The translations under genes were made by a program, and so were the position numbers. The notes under the pieces were generated by a model. That model was given only the letters and a program-made list of their open reading frames with translations, was not told where the DNA came from and ran no database searches. From Amaranthus tricolor (Eukaryota; Streptophyta; Magnoliopsida; Caryophyllales; Amaranthaceae): a stretch of 64,000 bases of DNA. The stretch is from NCBI RefSeq assembly GCF_026212465.1, contig NC_080057.1, positions 13,025,739 to 13,089,738 of the forward strand, given 5' to 3'. This document shows positions 52,416 to 62,226 of this stretch, in pieces. Numbering within the stretch: the first letter of the stretch is position 1; every line of letters begins with the position of its first letter.

Positions 52416-53249
52416 TCATATAGTAAAAGGCGATGCATCCATACGGTCCCGATCTTCCTCATATAAGTCAGGGTCAAAATTAGCATCCCCGGAGTCGTCA
52501 CTGGATGTGCTATCAGAATCAGTGGGTGTCTCTATGGGTAGGGAGTCACTCATATCTAGTTGTTCCTTAGAATATGAAAGCTCAACAATTTCTGGTTCGG
52601 GTAATATTTCTTCCCACATTGTAATATCACTATCACTCTCGCTTATATTATCTTCCCTATCAGCTGCTTCTACCTCCATATCAGCATTATATCCCCCTTC
52701 CGCACTATCCTCATAAAACTCTTCAGCCTCCTCCTCGGAATTTCCCCAAGTATTTTCCTCCAGACCTTCTTCGAGGACTTCCTCGGGATCTTCTCCTAGA
52801 TCCTCCTCAGGATCCTCCTTATCAAAATCTATCTGCAGAACTGAGTTAGGGTCGACCACTAGAACATCCTCCTCAACAATCTCAGCTCTTGCCCCACTAG
52901 CCTCAGCATTCTTACATCTCTCATTGTCTACAACATCTATTCCTCTATCCCATCTATCAAACTCTCGCTCCAATTGAGCAATTCTCTCAATCAACTCAGC
53001 AATTCCCTCATCTATTATTCCCTCATAAACTTGTTGAGACTTTTTATAGATCATCTCCATCCTGCGCTTATAATCTAGCTCACTCTCTCCTTCTTTCTTG
53101 TCCCAAATTTTTAATGTTTCTATCTCTGCCCAGACTGGTATATTTACTAAGGCTCTCCATGGTTCTTCTAGGGTACTACTTTCCCCTTCAGCAGGTCTTT
53201 TTCCTTTATCCATGACAAATAAAAAAAAAGCTCGTAATCCATGACTCAC
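52416..53249 (-). CDS. Extra acidic, coiled-coil ORF upstream of gag in element 1
   Basis: An uninterrupted 277-residue frame between the primer-binding site and gag. The first ~115 residues are charged and helical in character (for example YKRRMEMIYKKSQQVY and ELIERIAQLEREFDRW), suggesting a coiled coil. Residues ~140-275 are extremely rich in Glu and Asp, with Ser near the end. I see no gag, zinc-knuckle or enzyme motif. Unlike gag and pol of the same element, it has no internal stop. A possible start further in is Met13 (VMDKGKRPAEG), which would remove a hydrophobic lead. Function unknown; extra ORFs before gag are known in some other plant gypsy groups such as Ogre, but I cannot link this one to them. 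Confidence 0.6.
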   Translation of the reverse strand: MSHGLRAFFLFVMDKGKRPAEGESSTLEEPWRALVNIPVWAEIETLKIWDKKEGESELDYKRRMEMIYKKSQQVYEGIIDEGIAELIERIAQLEREFDRWDRGIDVVDNERCKNAEASGARAEIVEEDVLVVDPNSVLQIDFDKEDPEEDLGEDPEEVLEEGLEENTWGNSEEEAEEFYEDSAEGGYNADMEVEAADREDNISESDSDITMWEEILPEPEIVELSYSKEQLDMSDSLPIETPTDSDSTSSDDSGDANFDPDLYEEDRDRMDASPFTI

Positions 53250-53474
53250 GAATGAAAGAAAGAGCCAAGGAACAATTAATTTCCAAGCTCAAATAATATC
53301 ATAATTCATCAACAAAATATCTAACAAGCACATAATAAAAATATCCATAACATCATGCTTAAAGACACCAAGCAAAACACATCATATCCCCTTAATGTCT
53401 ACCCCTTTACTCTCGTCATCATTTTTTTTGCGTTAGTCTATCAATTTAGATAAATAACACTAAATAAAACTCTC

Positions 53475-53486
53475 GCTCTGATACTA
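53475..53486 (-). other. Primer-binding site (initiator tRNA-Met) of element 1
   Basis: GCTCTGATACTA on the plus strand is TAGTATCAGAGC on the minus strand. This differs at one base from the standard TGGTATCAGAGC and lies 2 bases inside the 5' LTR end. Confidence 0.88.
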
Positions 53487-53488
53487 AT

Positions 53489-55652
53489 TGCAACATCTCG
53501 GAATAACTCGGATCGTACGAAAAGAGAAGATGACCTTTTAAAAACAAGTGTATATCGTCCGAGTCAAACCAGGATGTTAGAAGGCAGTTAAAAACGGATT
53601 TGAAATTAAGGGAAGCTTGCGGATCGAGTTTTATTAGTGTTATTATGAACTACTAGATATAAGAAATTCTTAGCAGCGGATAAGAACGAAAAATTAAATC
53701 AACTTATTACAACTTGAGAACAAAATCGCCTCATAAAACCAAATATTCTTTAAACTTTATTAGAAGTTCTTACCAAGACTTCTGTATCCTAACGATTTAT
53801 TTCTCCAAGAGACAATCCTCACTCCCCAGACCTGCAACTTAACTTACTGCTAGTCATTGCCCAGATAGGAAACAACATCATCGCAGGGTCGTTAAGACCA
53901 AAAGTACACGTCAGCAATCGTCGCATATCAAATAAATAATAACACAAGAGTAAGTTATAATTTAATAGCTGACAATTCACAGAACTGTACGCTTCGATCA
54001 TGCTAATTAAGAATAATTGTTTTCATGTAAAGATTAGTCAGCCATACTGCTGTACTATCCAGCCATACTGCCGGTACACTCCAATCTCCATAAGTGAGAC
54101 AATACATTAGGGGGAGCTAACCCCTAAGCAAGTCTCTACCATAGACACTCGCCTTACTTCGGTGCCTATGGTTAAGTATGCATACCCCCGCGGTGGCTCA
54201 TAATGCCCTCATATACCGCGAGTAATCCTTTTCCACCAATTGACGTCATACTACGTCCACTTTAAAGTTAGTGAGGTCATACTACCTCTGCTTATCAAAA
54301 CAATGTATAAAAATTATTTATTCGAAAGATAACATTATCCGTACTATATATCCATGCCTTACTTTTGTATACCATTATTATATGATACATCGGACTAATG
54401 CGAACCACGCTGCGTGTACATACCTTAAGCAAGATAACCAATTCACAAGCGTCTTAATCAATTCCCGGTCACGAATCGACTTCCTACAAGGTTCAATCGT
54501 ATTCGGGAAATAAGCACACATACACATTTTCCTCAAATCATCCATAACACACATATACAATTACACCCACACCTAGAATACCACACACATCATGAACATC
54601 CATCACATACTATAACATGGTAAACACACAAAACAGGACAGCATACATAATCTGTCCAGAAACATAACTTAAAACTGTCAAACTGAAAATCCGACTTCAC
54701 CGTTGCGTCCGGAAGGCATCAAAACCTCCGGGTACCAATTTCCATAATTTATAACATAGTATAAGTATTTTTAACCTAATTTCAAAGCCAAAAAGTGTCC
54801 CAAAAACAGATTTTTTTAACATTTTTCTAACCTTACAGGATTCACCAAAATTTCATCAACAAATGAATTTCAAATGGTACATTGCCTATTAAATATCAAT
54901 GACCAAATTTATATTATTCTTATGAACTATCTTTGAGATTAAATTCTTTGTTCAACAATAATTTCTTTAACCATTCACATTTTTTTTTACATGAACATTC
55001 TTTTTTATATATAAATTTCAAAATCACCCATCACATAAACCAATCCTATTCTTCACATATATGCATATCTAAAAACTCTAAAAAGAAACATTCTTCATCA
55101 ATTTAGATAGAAAAATACATCTCAAAATCATACATGAAATTTTAAATTCTTAAATTAAACATGAATTATAAGATAAAACATATAATAATCATAGAATTTT
55201 AAATTAAAACTTAAGAATCAACATAGATTAAGAATTACACTTACAATTGTAAAGGAAAACACCTAATGATCAAATGTAATGGAGTTAGGAATGTGGATTA
55301 GGAGGAATTTTGAAAGGATATGTTTTTTTTTTGTCCTTGGAAACTTTAGAAATGAAAGGATGTCAAAATGAAAATGATTAAAGAATTAAGAAGGGTTAAT
55401 TATATGGGATTAATGCCTTGATCCTTCATTACCCTAAGGGAGTTACAAGCTACACCAAGAGTCCCTCCTTTTTTTTTTTTTTTTTTTTGAAAAGAAAAGA
55501 TGGGTTAAGGAAAAGTTTGGGCTCAAATAATTCTAATTGTTAAAAAGGATTGCAAATCTCATGACCAAGCCCAATAATAAATAAAATATATATATAGAAA
55601 TAATATTACTAGTGAATTATTAAATATATCGTGAAAATATCTGGGTGTTACA
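53489..55652 (-). repeat. 5' LTR of element 1
   Basis: Matches 44858-47038 over its full length (2164 bp). The end next to the primer-binding site reads TGCAACATCTCGG where the other LTR has TGTAACAACTCGG. The outer end GGGTGTTACA is followed by the target duplication GTCTC. The T-run near 55469-55488 is a few bases shorter than in the other LTR. Confidence 0.95.
54039..54288 (-). other. RGTATG-hexaloop hairpin cluster in the 5' LTR of element 1
   Basis: The same set as in the 3' LTR: on the minus strand, loop AGTATG with stems GAGGT/ACCTC (54273-54288), GACGT/ACGTC (54242-54257), CCGGC/GCTGG (54059-54074) and CAGC/GCTG (54039-54052). The last stem is intact here and damaged in the other LTR. 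Confidence 0.7.
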
Positions 55653-56884
55653 GTCTCACCCATCAACCGCAGTCTAAGAGTTTTCCTCTCTATACATGTA
55701 TCACATATAATAATGACATCATGAAGTGTTGGGCAACAAATTCATGTTTCATGCCATCCAAGTGAAATAACTCTCATGCATCATAAGATATTCATAACAT
55801 ATTATATCAAAATAAACATGAAGCATAAATATCCTAAAAAATAAGGTTAACAGCCACTTTGCATAAAAAAAATGGCTTAGTTTAATCCCTTCTTTAGTGG
55901 ATTCCTTCAAATTTTTACCAAATTTTCAAAGGTCATGACTTTCTGTTTAGAGCTTCAAATTAAGAAATTTTTGAGTCTAAATAGGTTAAATTTTTTATAA
56001 TCTTTACCTTTCATTAAGGAAGCATTTACCGATTCAAGTCAATAACTGGGGAAAAAACACCAAACATAACAATTTGTGCTAAAAACAGAATTGCTCTGTC
56101 CAGTGTATTACGAAGGCCATAACTCAGCGTATACAACTCCAATTCAAGTGATTCTTGAGCCTAATTTCAAGTACTTTAAAAGACCTACAAGTTTTATTTG
56201 AACAGTTTAAGCTAATTCTGCCCTTAACTAAGTCACATATGCTAAAACATTAAGAATCTTATTTTTCAACTAATACTCTAAAAACAGAACACTTGCTACT
56301 CAACGAAGTGAAACTACGTCATGTTCTTAGGCTCATTAGGAAACCTAAACTTATTTGAAACTAATTTTTGGATATATTTTAGGCCTATATTTAATCTTTC
56401 CAAAACATTGAGAATTACGAAATTTGGGTTAGCATATTAGTCTCTAAGTCTAATTTATTAACAATAGGTAAAACCGACTTTTCAAATTGCATACCTCTAC
56501 AAATCCAATTAAAAAGACCACTTATAAAATTACCCAGATTATGAATTTGGACACAATTATATTTATATAAGTAGGAGTTTTATGTCCAAATTTGAGATTA
56601 ATCAGAGCAATGTAACAAGTCTTTTAAGTTTGATTAATTCAGGGCAAGAACATGTTACCTTAACAGAAAACACTGAAAACAAGACGTTAATATAAAAATA
56701 ATTATAAATACTCACAAAAATACCCATATCACGAATTTAACAAATAATATCAAAAATTTCATTAGGAGTAATATCTAAAAAAACGAAGCTAAAATAATTT
56801 CTTAAGTATCCTAAAAAGTCTCGACATACTCAAAAGGTCACAGCATGTACCCGGTTTGGTCTTTGCTCAATTTCACCCATTTTT
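55653..56884 (-). repeat. LTR of element 2A, 5' part (split by element 1)
   Basis: Continuation of the 2A LTR after the element 1 insertion; 55653-55657 is the duplicated GTCTC. 55653-56300 is the inverted counterpart of 56897-57559. 56300-56884 matches the 2B 3' LTR near 63010-63525 in inverted orientation. The homology stops at about 56884, so the LTR lacks its first ~790 bp relative to the 2B 3' LTR. Confidence 0.88.
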
Positions 56885-56896
56885 ACGGTCACAGCC
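56885..56896. other. 12-bp filler at the inverted LTR junction
   Basis: ACGGTCACAGCC belongs clearly to neither LTR. Nine of its bases (GGTCACAGC, 56887-56895) also occur at 56836-56844, so it may be a templated filler from break repair. Confidence 0.5.
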
Positions 56897-58425
56897 TAAA
56901 TTTCTTAAGTAGCAAATGTTTTGTTTTTAGAGTATTAGTTGAAAAATAAGATTCTTAATGTTTTAGCATATTTGACTTAGTTAGGGGCGGAATTAGCTTA
57001 AACTATTCAAATAAAACTTGTAGGTCTTTTAAAGTACTTGAATTTAGGCTCAAGAATCACTTGAATTGGAGTTGTTTACGCTGAGTTATGGCAGCCTTCG
57101 TAATACACTAGACAGAACAATTCTTTTTTTAAGACAAATTGTTATGTTTAGTGTTTTTCCCCAGTTATGGACTTAGAATCGGTAAATGCTTCCTTAATGA
57201 AAGGTAAAGATTATAAAAATTTAACCAATTTAGACAAAAAAATTTCCTAATTTGAAGCTCTAAACAGAAAGTCATGACCTTTGAAAGTTTGGTAAAAATC
57301 TGAAAGAATCCACTAAAGAAGGGATTAAACTAAGCCATTTTTTTTTATGCAAAATGGTTGTTAACGTTATTTTTTAGGATATTTATGCTTCATGTTTATT
57401 TTGATATACTATGTTATGGATATCTTATGATGCATGAGAATTATTTCACCTGGATGGCATGAAGCATGAATTGGTTGCCCAATACTTCATGATGTCATTA
57501 TTATATGTGATACATGTATAGAGAGGAAAACTCTTAGACTGCGGTTGATGGGTGAGACAAATGCGACCACCATTCGGTATGGAATGGTGATATTATAGGG
57601 CCCCACACACTCGGTATGGAGTGTGTTAGTGTACTCGGTATGGCGTACCATATCCTCAGATGGTTGTCCTCGTCCGATTATTGCATTCAGTATGGAATGT
57701 TAATAGCGAGAGTTTGGCCATGCTTAGACACAATTAGTGCGCTAACTGAGCGATTGTAATCCCCGCAAAGCTTGAGAATTATTACTGCTTGTAGTACTGG
57801 CGTCTGTTCATCTGCTATAATTAATGTGTGATTTTACAGCTTATACTGTTATGCTTGCATATGATTACATTGGATACTATTATGCAGCGCATGTTTACAG
57901 TTATAAAGATTAAAATGAATTTATGTGTTGAATTATTGATGTAGTATTCTATGAACACAGATGTACTTCTATGTTATATGCTAGATATTACCTTAGAAGG
58001 ACTGCTAGTTACTCCCCACTGACTGTGGGCTGTTGTTAATATTTTTCAGGTGAAGATTGTGAATGATACACTTATATTTCAGTCAATCGAGCGTTGGGGC
58101 AACATTTTGTGAGTTTAGAGCCTTTGCCTCTGAAGTTTAAATTTAGTGTCGCATGTGTTTTGAACTAGTAGAAAAAGTTTTTTTTTAAATAGTCCTCATT
58201 TTACTGACCTATGTGAGGTTATTCTGCTTCACGTTCCTTTTTGGAGTTAAAACTATTAGTACATAATTTCCTAGGTCCACTGTTTAGCCATATGTTTATA
58301 ATGTTGATTAGTTTATGATATTTTACTCCCTTTTCCTGCCTTTACTTCTGTGTCAAGGTAATGCACTGTCCCGTAGTGTGCTTCCGCATCAGTAATTACA
58401 GATAATTATGGGACGGGGAATTACA
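56897..58425 (+). repeat. 5' LTR of element 2B, truncated at its 5' end
   Basis: It ends in GGGACGGGGAATTACA directly before the primer-binding site. Its start matches the interior of the 3' LTR at about 63520, so about 1.3 kb of the LTR start is missing. Over 57535-57560 it contains the continuous sequence into which element 1 inserted in the 2A LTR. Where the two 2B LTRs overlap in the window they differ by several percent, so this element is older than element 1. Confidence 0.88.
57569..57700 (+). other. RGTATG-hexaloop hairpin cluster in the 2B LTR
   Basis: Four hairpins in 132 bp. Loop GGTATG with stems ACCATTC/GAATGGT (57569-57588), ACACACTC/GAGTGTGT (57605-57626) and GTACTC/GCGTAC with one mismatch (57631-57648). 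Loop AGTATG with stem GCATTC/GAATGT including a G-U pair (57683-57700). Confidence 0.78.
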
Positions 58426-58427
58426 GT

Positions 58428-58439
58428 TGGTATCAGAGC
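58428..58439 (+). other. Primer-binding site (initiator tRNA-Met) of element 2B
   Basis: A perfect TGGTATCAGAGC, 2 bases after the LTR end TTACA. Confidence 0.95.
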
Positions 58440-58622
58440 AAATGGTCCTAAAACACATGCATAGGATGCATAATTAAAATAGAAATTGACTTTTAGAACC
58501 CCAGAGAGTGTTGAGGGGATTTGGGGTACACGTTGTGATTAGTGTCTCATGTCGTTTATAATTGAATGCTTAGATGCATATAATTGTAAACTAACGAGTT
58601 TTGTGAATTTTGTGGTAAGAAA

Positions 58623-59592
58623 ATGACGTCCACGAGATCTTCGAGGTTGGAAACAGAAGACGAGCACAGAAGGAGAGTGCTCGAGGATGCAGTAATAACT
58701 TTGGTTAGTCGGGATAACTGCCAGAGGCATGGACAGACCGCATTTGATAAAGTCTTACAAATGCGACCTCCTTCATATAATGGCACTACTGATCCGGTGA
58801 TATTAGAAGGATGGATCCAGACCATGGAAAAAGTATTCCGGGCGACCAGATGCTCAGAAGAAGAGAAACATGATATCGGCGCCTATTATCTGGAGGGTGA
58901 AGCAGACAATTGGTGGACAATGTTGCACCCGTAATGTACTGTTGATTCAAACTTTAGATGGCCACAATTCCTGGAGAAACTGAAGGAAATATTCTATCCT
59001 GCCGCATTGAGGTGGCGTAAACAACAAGAATTTATGAATCTGTCCTAGGGGAGCATGACCATTCAGGATTATACTGATAATTAAATTTACTGAGTTATCT
59101 AGGTTCGCCCCTCATGCTTGCCCAGCCAAAGCTGAGAAGGTTCTACGGTACATCAACCGTATGGACCCAAGAGTGCAGATTTCGGTGATGAGTTCGAAGC
59201 CTGCAACGTTCCAGGAGGGGTATGATATAGCCCTGAGTATCCATACTACTATCCTAGAGAACGAAGCCAGAATGAGGAATGCTAGACCACCACCACAACA
59301 ACAATTCCTGAGAAGGATCAACATTGAGAAAGGTGGAAGTTCTAGAATTCCGCCAAGGCCGGTGATTCATGAGAAACCCACATTTCAACAGGCACCCGTA
59401 CTTCGCAACATTGTAGAACCCAGAAAATGCAACCGTTGTAGTAAGAACTCGCATCCAGGAGTCACCTGTGAGGAAAAACTGATAGTCTGTTACAGATGCC
59501 AAGAACTAGGGCATAAATCATATCAATGCCCGAATCTGGAGCTGCTAGACTTACCTCGCCTGCAACACAGAAGAATCGAGTGTATTGCATGA
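58623..59592 (+). pseudogene. Element 2B gag with two CCHC knuckles
   Basis: The first frame (58623-58934, 103 residues) holds the gag-domain signature EGWIQTMEKVF and YYLEGEADNWW and ends in a TAA at 58932-58934. Gag-like sequence continues with further stops, then reopens at 59161-59592 in another frame. There a basic, Pro/Gln-rich region is followed by the knuckles CNRCSKNSHPGVTC and CYRCQELGHKSYQC (around 59430-59530). Two knuckles are also present in element 1. The change into the protease frame happens near 59535. Confidence 0.9.
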
Positions 59593-59867
59593 CACAAGAA
59601 GAAGTAGATGCTAATCCTGATGTGGTTACGGGTAACATTCATGTGCTCAATAAACCAGCTGATGCGCTATTTGATTCTGGTGCTACCATGTCTTTTATCT
59701 CTAGTTCTTTTGTTAATAAAGTAGGTTTGCTACCTACTTCTCCTGTTAATATCATTATTACTTTACCTACTGGAGAGGAAGTGATGAGTGGTAGAGAATA
59801 TAAAAATGTGCCCATAAAAATAGCTGAGTCTACCTTTTTTGCCGATCTTATATATATTTCCCCATGA
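59536..59867 (+). pseudogene. Element 2B pol: aspartic protease
   Basis: A 110-residue piece with the active site LFDSGATMSFIS intact, unlike element 1. It ends at a frameshift near 59860, and the sequence resumes in another frame with FDVILGMDWL, the usual region after the protease flap. Confidence 0.88.
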
Positions 59868-60700
59868 CCGAGTTTGATGTCATACTAGGGATGGATTGGT
59901 TGTATAGATATCAAGCCATCATTCATTGTCATGACCAGCAAATAGTGATGAAAGATCATGAGGGAAAAGAAATTTCTTATTCAGGAGTGAGTGGTAAAAA
60001 AGGAGTGAGAATAGTGTCAGCCCTAAAAATGATGAAAATGCAGAGGAAAGGAGAGATGGTATTCCTGTGTAGTGTTAAGGATGTATCAGAGGAACGGGAA
60101 TTAGAAGACATTCCAGTAGTGAGAGAGTACCCCGATGTTTTCCCTGATGAATTGCCAGGTATACCCCCAGAATGGGATGTTGAATTCAGCATCGATGTAA
60201 TACTAGGCACAGCTCCCATTTCTAAAGCACCATACAGAATGGCACCTCCAGAATTGCAAGAATTGAAGACGCAATTACAGGAGTTAATTGACAAGGGATT
60301 CATTAGACCTAGTGTGTCTCCATGGGGTGCTCCAGTACTCTTTGTAAAGAAATAGGACGGTAGTATGCGGCTATGCATTGACTACCGAGAATTGAATCGA
60401 GTAACTATCAAGAACAAATATCCATTGCCCCGAATAGAAGATCTATTTGATCAGTTGAATGCCGCAGGAATCTTTTTGAAAATTGATCTGAGATCCGGGT
60501 ATCATCAGATTCCAGTGAAGAAGGAAGGTATTCAAAAGACGGCTTTCAGAACCAGGTATGGACATTATGAATTTGAAGTAATGCCAGTTTGTTTAACAAA
60601 TGCACCTGCAGTTTTCATGGATTAGATGAATAGAACGTTCCATGAACTTCTTGATGTATGTGTAGTGGTGTTTATTGATGATATTCTAGTTACTCGAAGA
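59864..60700 (+). pseudogene. Element 2B pol: reverse transcriptase, N-terminal and catalytic part
   Basis: The conserved block leading into RT (DVFPDELPGIPPEW near 60130) is followed by MAPPELQELK and [16 protein letters not shown] at 60353-60355 interrupts it, then the same frame continues with LCIDYRELN and DLRSGYHQ. A second TAG lies at 60623-60625, followed by the catalytic FIDDILV near 60671-60691. A one-base loss directly after this shifts the rest of pol to another frame. Confidence 0.92.
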
Positions 60701-61345
60701 GTGAAGAAGAGCATGAAAAACACTTAAGGCTAGTCTTAGACATCTTAAGTAAGCAGAAATGGTTTGCAAAGCTATCCAAATGTGACTTCTGGCTGAAAGA
60801 AGTAACATTCCTCGGACATGTCATCAGTAACGAAGGAGTTATGGTGGATCCAGCGAAGGTTCGAGCGATCGTTGAATGGGAGAGCCTTAAGAATATATCT
60901 GAAGTACGTAGTTTCTTGGGCCTCGCCGGTTACTATAGAAGGTTCGTGAAAGATTTCTCGAAGATCGTCCAACCTATGACGAAATTGATGAGGAAAGAAG
61001 TTAGATTCCAACGGTCTATAGAGTGTGAAGCAGCTTTTCAAAAATTAAAAGAGAGGTTGACCACTGCACCTGTTCTTGCTTTACCTGTGGAAGGTGTGTA
61101 ATATGAGATATACAGCGATGCGTCACATAGTGGACTTGGATGTGTTCTGATGCAGCAAGAGAAAGTCATTGCATACGCATCCAGGCAACTGAAAACCCAT
61201 GAAAGAAACTATCCCACACATGATTAAGAGCTAGCCGCCCTTGTATTTGCACTCAAAATATGGCGCCACTACCTTTATGGAGTTTGGTGCAAACTATATA
61301 CCGATCATAAAAGCCTCAAATATATTTTCACTCAAAAAGAATTAA
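60701..61345 (+). pseudogene. Element 2B pol: RT connection and RNase H
   Basis: In the shifted frame: [28 protein letters not shown] and the RNase H motifs YSDAS (near 61112) and YTDHKSL (near 61300). Nonsense codons lie at 61099-61101 (TAA) and 61225-61227 (TAA), the second directly before the conserved ELAA. Confidence 0.9.
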
Positions 61346-61842
61346 ACATGAGGCAGAGAAGATGGCTAGAGCTAATCAAGGATTATGATTTTACTTTGGA
61401 GTACAAGGAAGGAAAGGCTAACTGGGTGGTTGATGCCCTGAGCAGGAAAAATAAACATTCCCTGAATTTTATCATGGTGCTACCTGGAAAGTTATATGAA
61501 TATGTTCATTCTTATTTATCTAATGTAAGTGCAGAACCTGAGTTGTACCAGGAACTCAGAGAAAAACAAAAAGTAGATGCAAAGATAGAGAAGATTCAGG
61601 CCGCAATAACAGAAGGTAAAGCTAGAGATTTCAGCGTAGCAGATGACAGAAGTATGAGATTTAGAAGAAGGTGGTGTGTACCGAGTGATGAAACGATAAA
61701 GAAGAAGATCTTAGAAGAAGCTCAGAACACACCCTACTATGTACACCTGGGAGGTGATAAATTGTACAAAGATCTAAAGATGCATTTTTTGTGGCCCGGG
61801 ATGAAAAAGAAGATTGCAAAATTAACGTTAATGCATCAGTAA
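61346..61842 (+). pseudogene. Element 2B pol: linker and truncated integrase zinc module
   Basis: An open stretch with [22 protein letters not shown] and a degraded HHCC module: only [15 protein letters not shown] and FLWPGMKKK remain. The Cys pair and the entire D,D35E core are absent, and the sequence jumps to the C-terminal region within about 40 bp. Compared with element 1, about 0.8-0.9 kb of integrase is deleted. Confidence 0.9.
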
Positions 61843-61879
61843 TTAGTGTCACTTAATTTCACGTATCTCAGCTGCGAAG

Positions 61880-62104
61880 GTATATCAGTGATCCATCACA
61901 CGTCATTCCTACAAAGTCAGTAGAAGTAGAACCAAACCTGACTTTTGAAGAAAGACCGATCCAGATACTCGATCGACAGGAAAAGATTCTCCAGAGAAAG
62001 GTGGTTCCAATTGTGAATGTGCTATTGAGAAGTCAAAAATATGAAGAAGCCACCTGAGAGACAGAAGAGTCGATGAGACAAAAATACCCAGAGCTATTCG
62101 ATAG
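61880..62104 (+). pseudogene. Element 2B pol: chromodomain-like C-terminal tail
   Basis: One frame reads YISDPSHVIP, then LTFEERPIQILDRQEK, VPIVNVLLRSQKYEEAT and SMRQKYPELFDR, matching the order and motifs of the element 1 tail. A TGA at 62055-62057 interrupts it where element 1 has Trp. The region confirms that 2B is a chromovirus. It is out of context because the integrase core is missing. Confidence 0.8.
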
Positions 62105-62210
62105 GTATGAAACTCTACCTAATCTAATAATACATGTATGTATGTTTACGTACATAATGATCCTGTGGTCAAAATAAATTCCTTCATGCAAATTTCGAGG
62201 ACGAAATTTC

Positions 62211-62222
62211 TTTAAGGAGGGG
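62211..62222 (+). other. Polypurine tract of element 2B
   Basis: TTTAAGGAGGGG immediately upstream of the 3' LTR. Confidence 0.88.
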
Positions 62223-62226
62223 TGAT

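Larger units (their letters stand above)
44858..55652 (-). mobile_element. Ty3/gypsy chromovirus, full length but coding-defective (element 1)
   Basis: A minus-strand LTR retrotransposon of about 10.8 kb with two LTRs (44858-47038 and 53489-55652), a polypurine tract, a primer-binding site, an extra leading ORF, gag, protease, RT, RNase H, integrase and a chromodomain-like tail. It is flanked by GTCTC on both sides (44853-44857 and 55653-55657). The domain order PR-RT-RH-IN and the GPY motif followed by a chromodomain-like end place it among chromoviruses; the long LTRs suggest the Tekay/Del clade. By eye the LTRs differ at about 25 sites plus a few indels, roughly 1%, so the insertion is young. 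Nonetheless gag and pol contain several nonsense codons and at least two frameshifts. Confidence 0.95.

Noticed and set aside
52507..52716. Ser-rich plus-strand frame over the acidic ORF of element 1
   Set aside because: It is the antisense shadow of the Glu/Asp codons of the longer minus-strand frame.
45640..54560. Matching 80- and 60-residue frames in the two LTRs of element 1 (45640-45929 and 54271-54560)
   Set aside because: They are present twice only because the LTRs are duplicates; no domain is seen and both strands are open.
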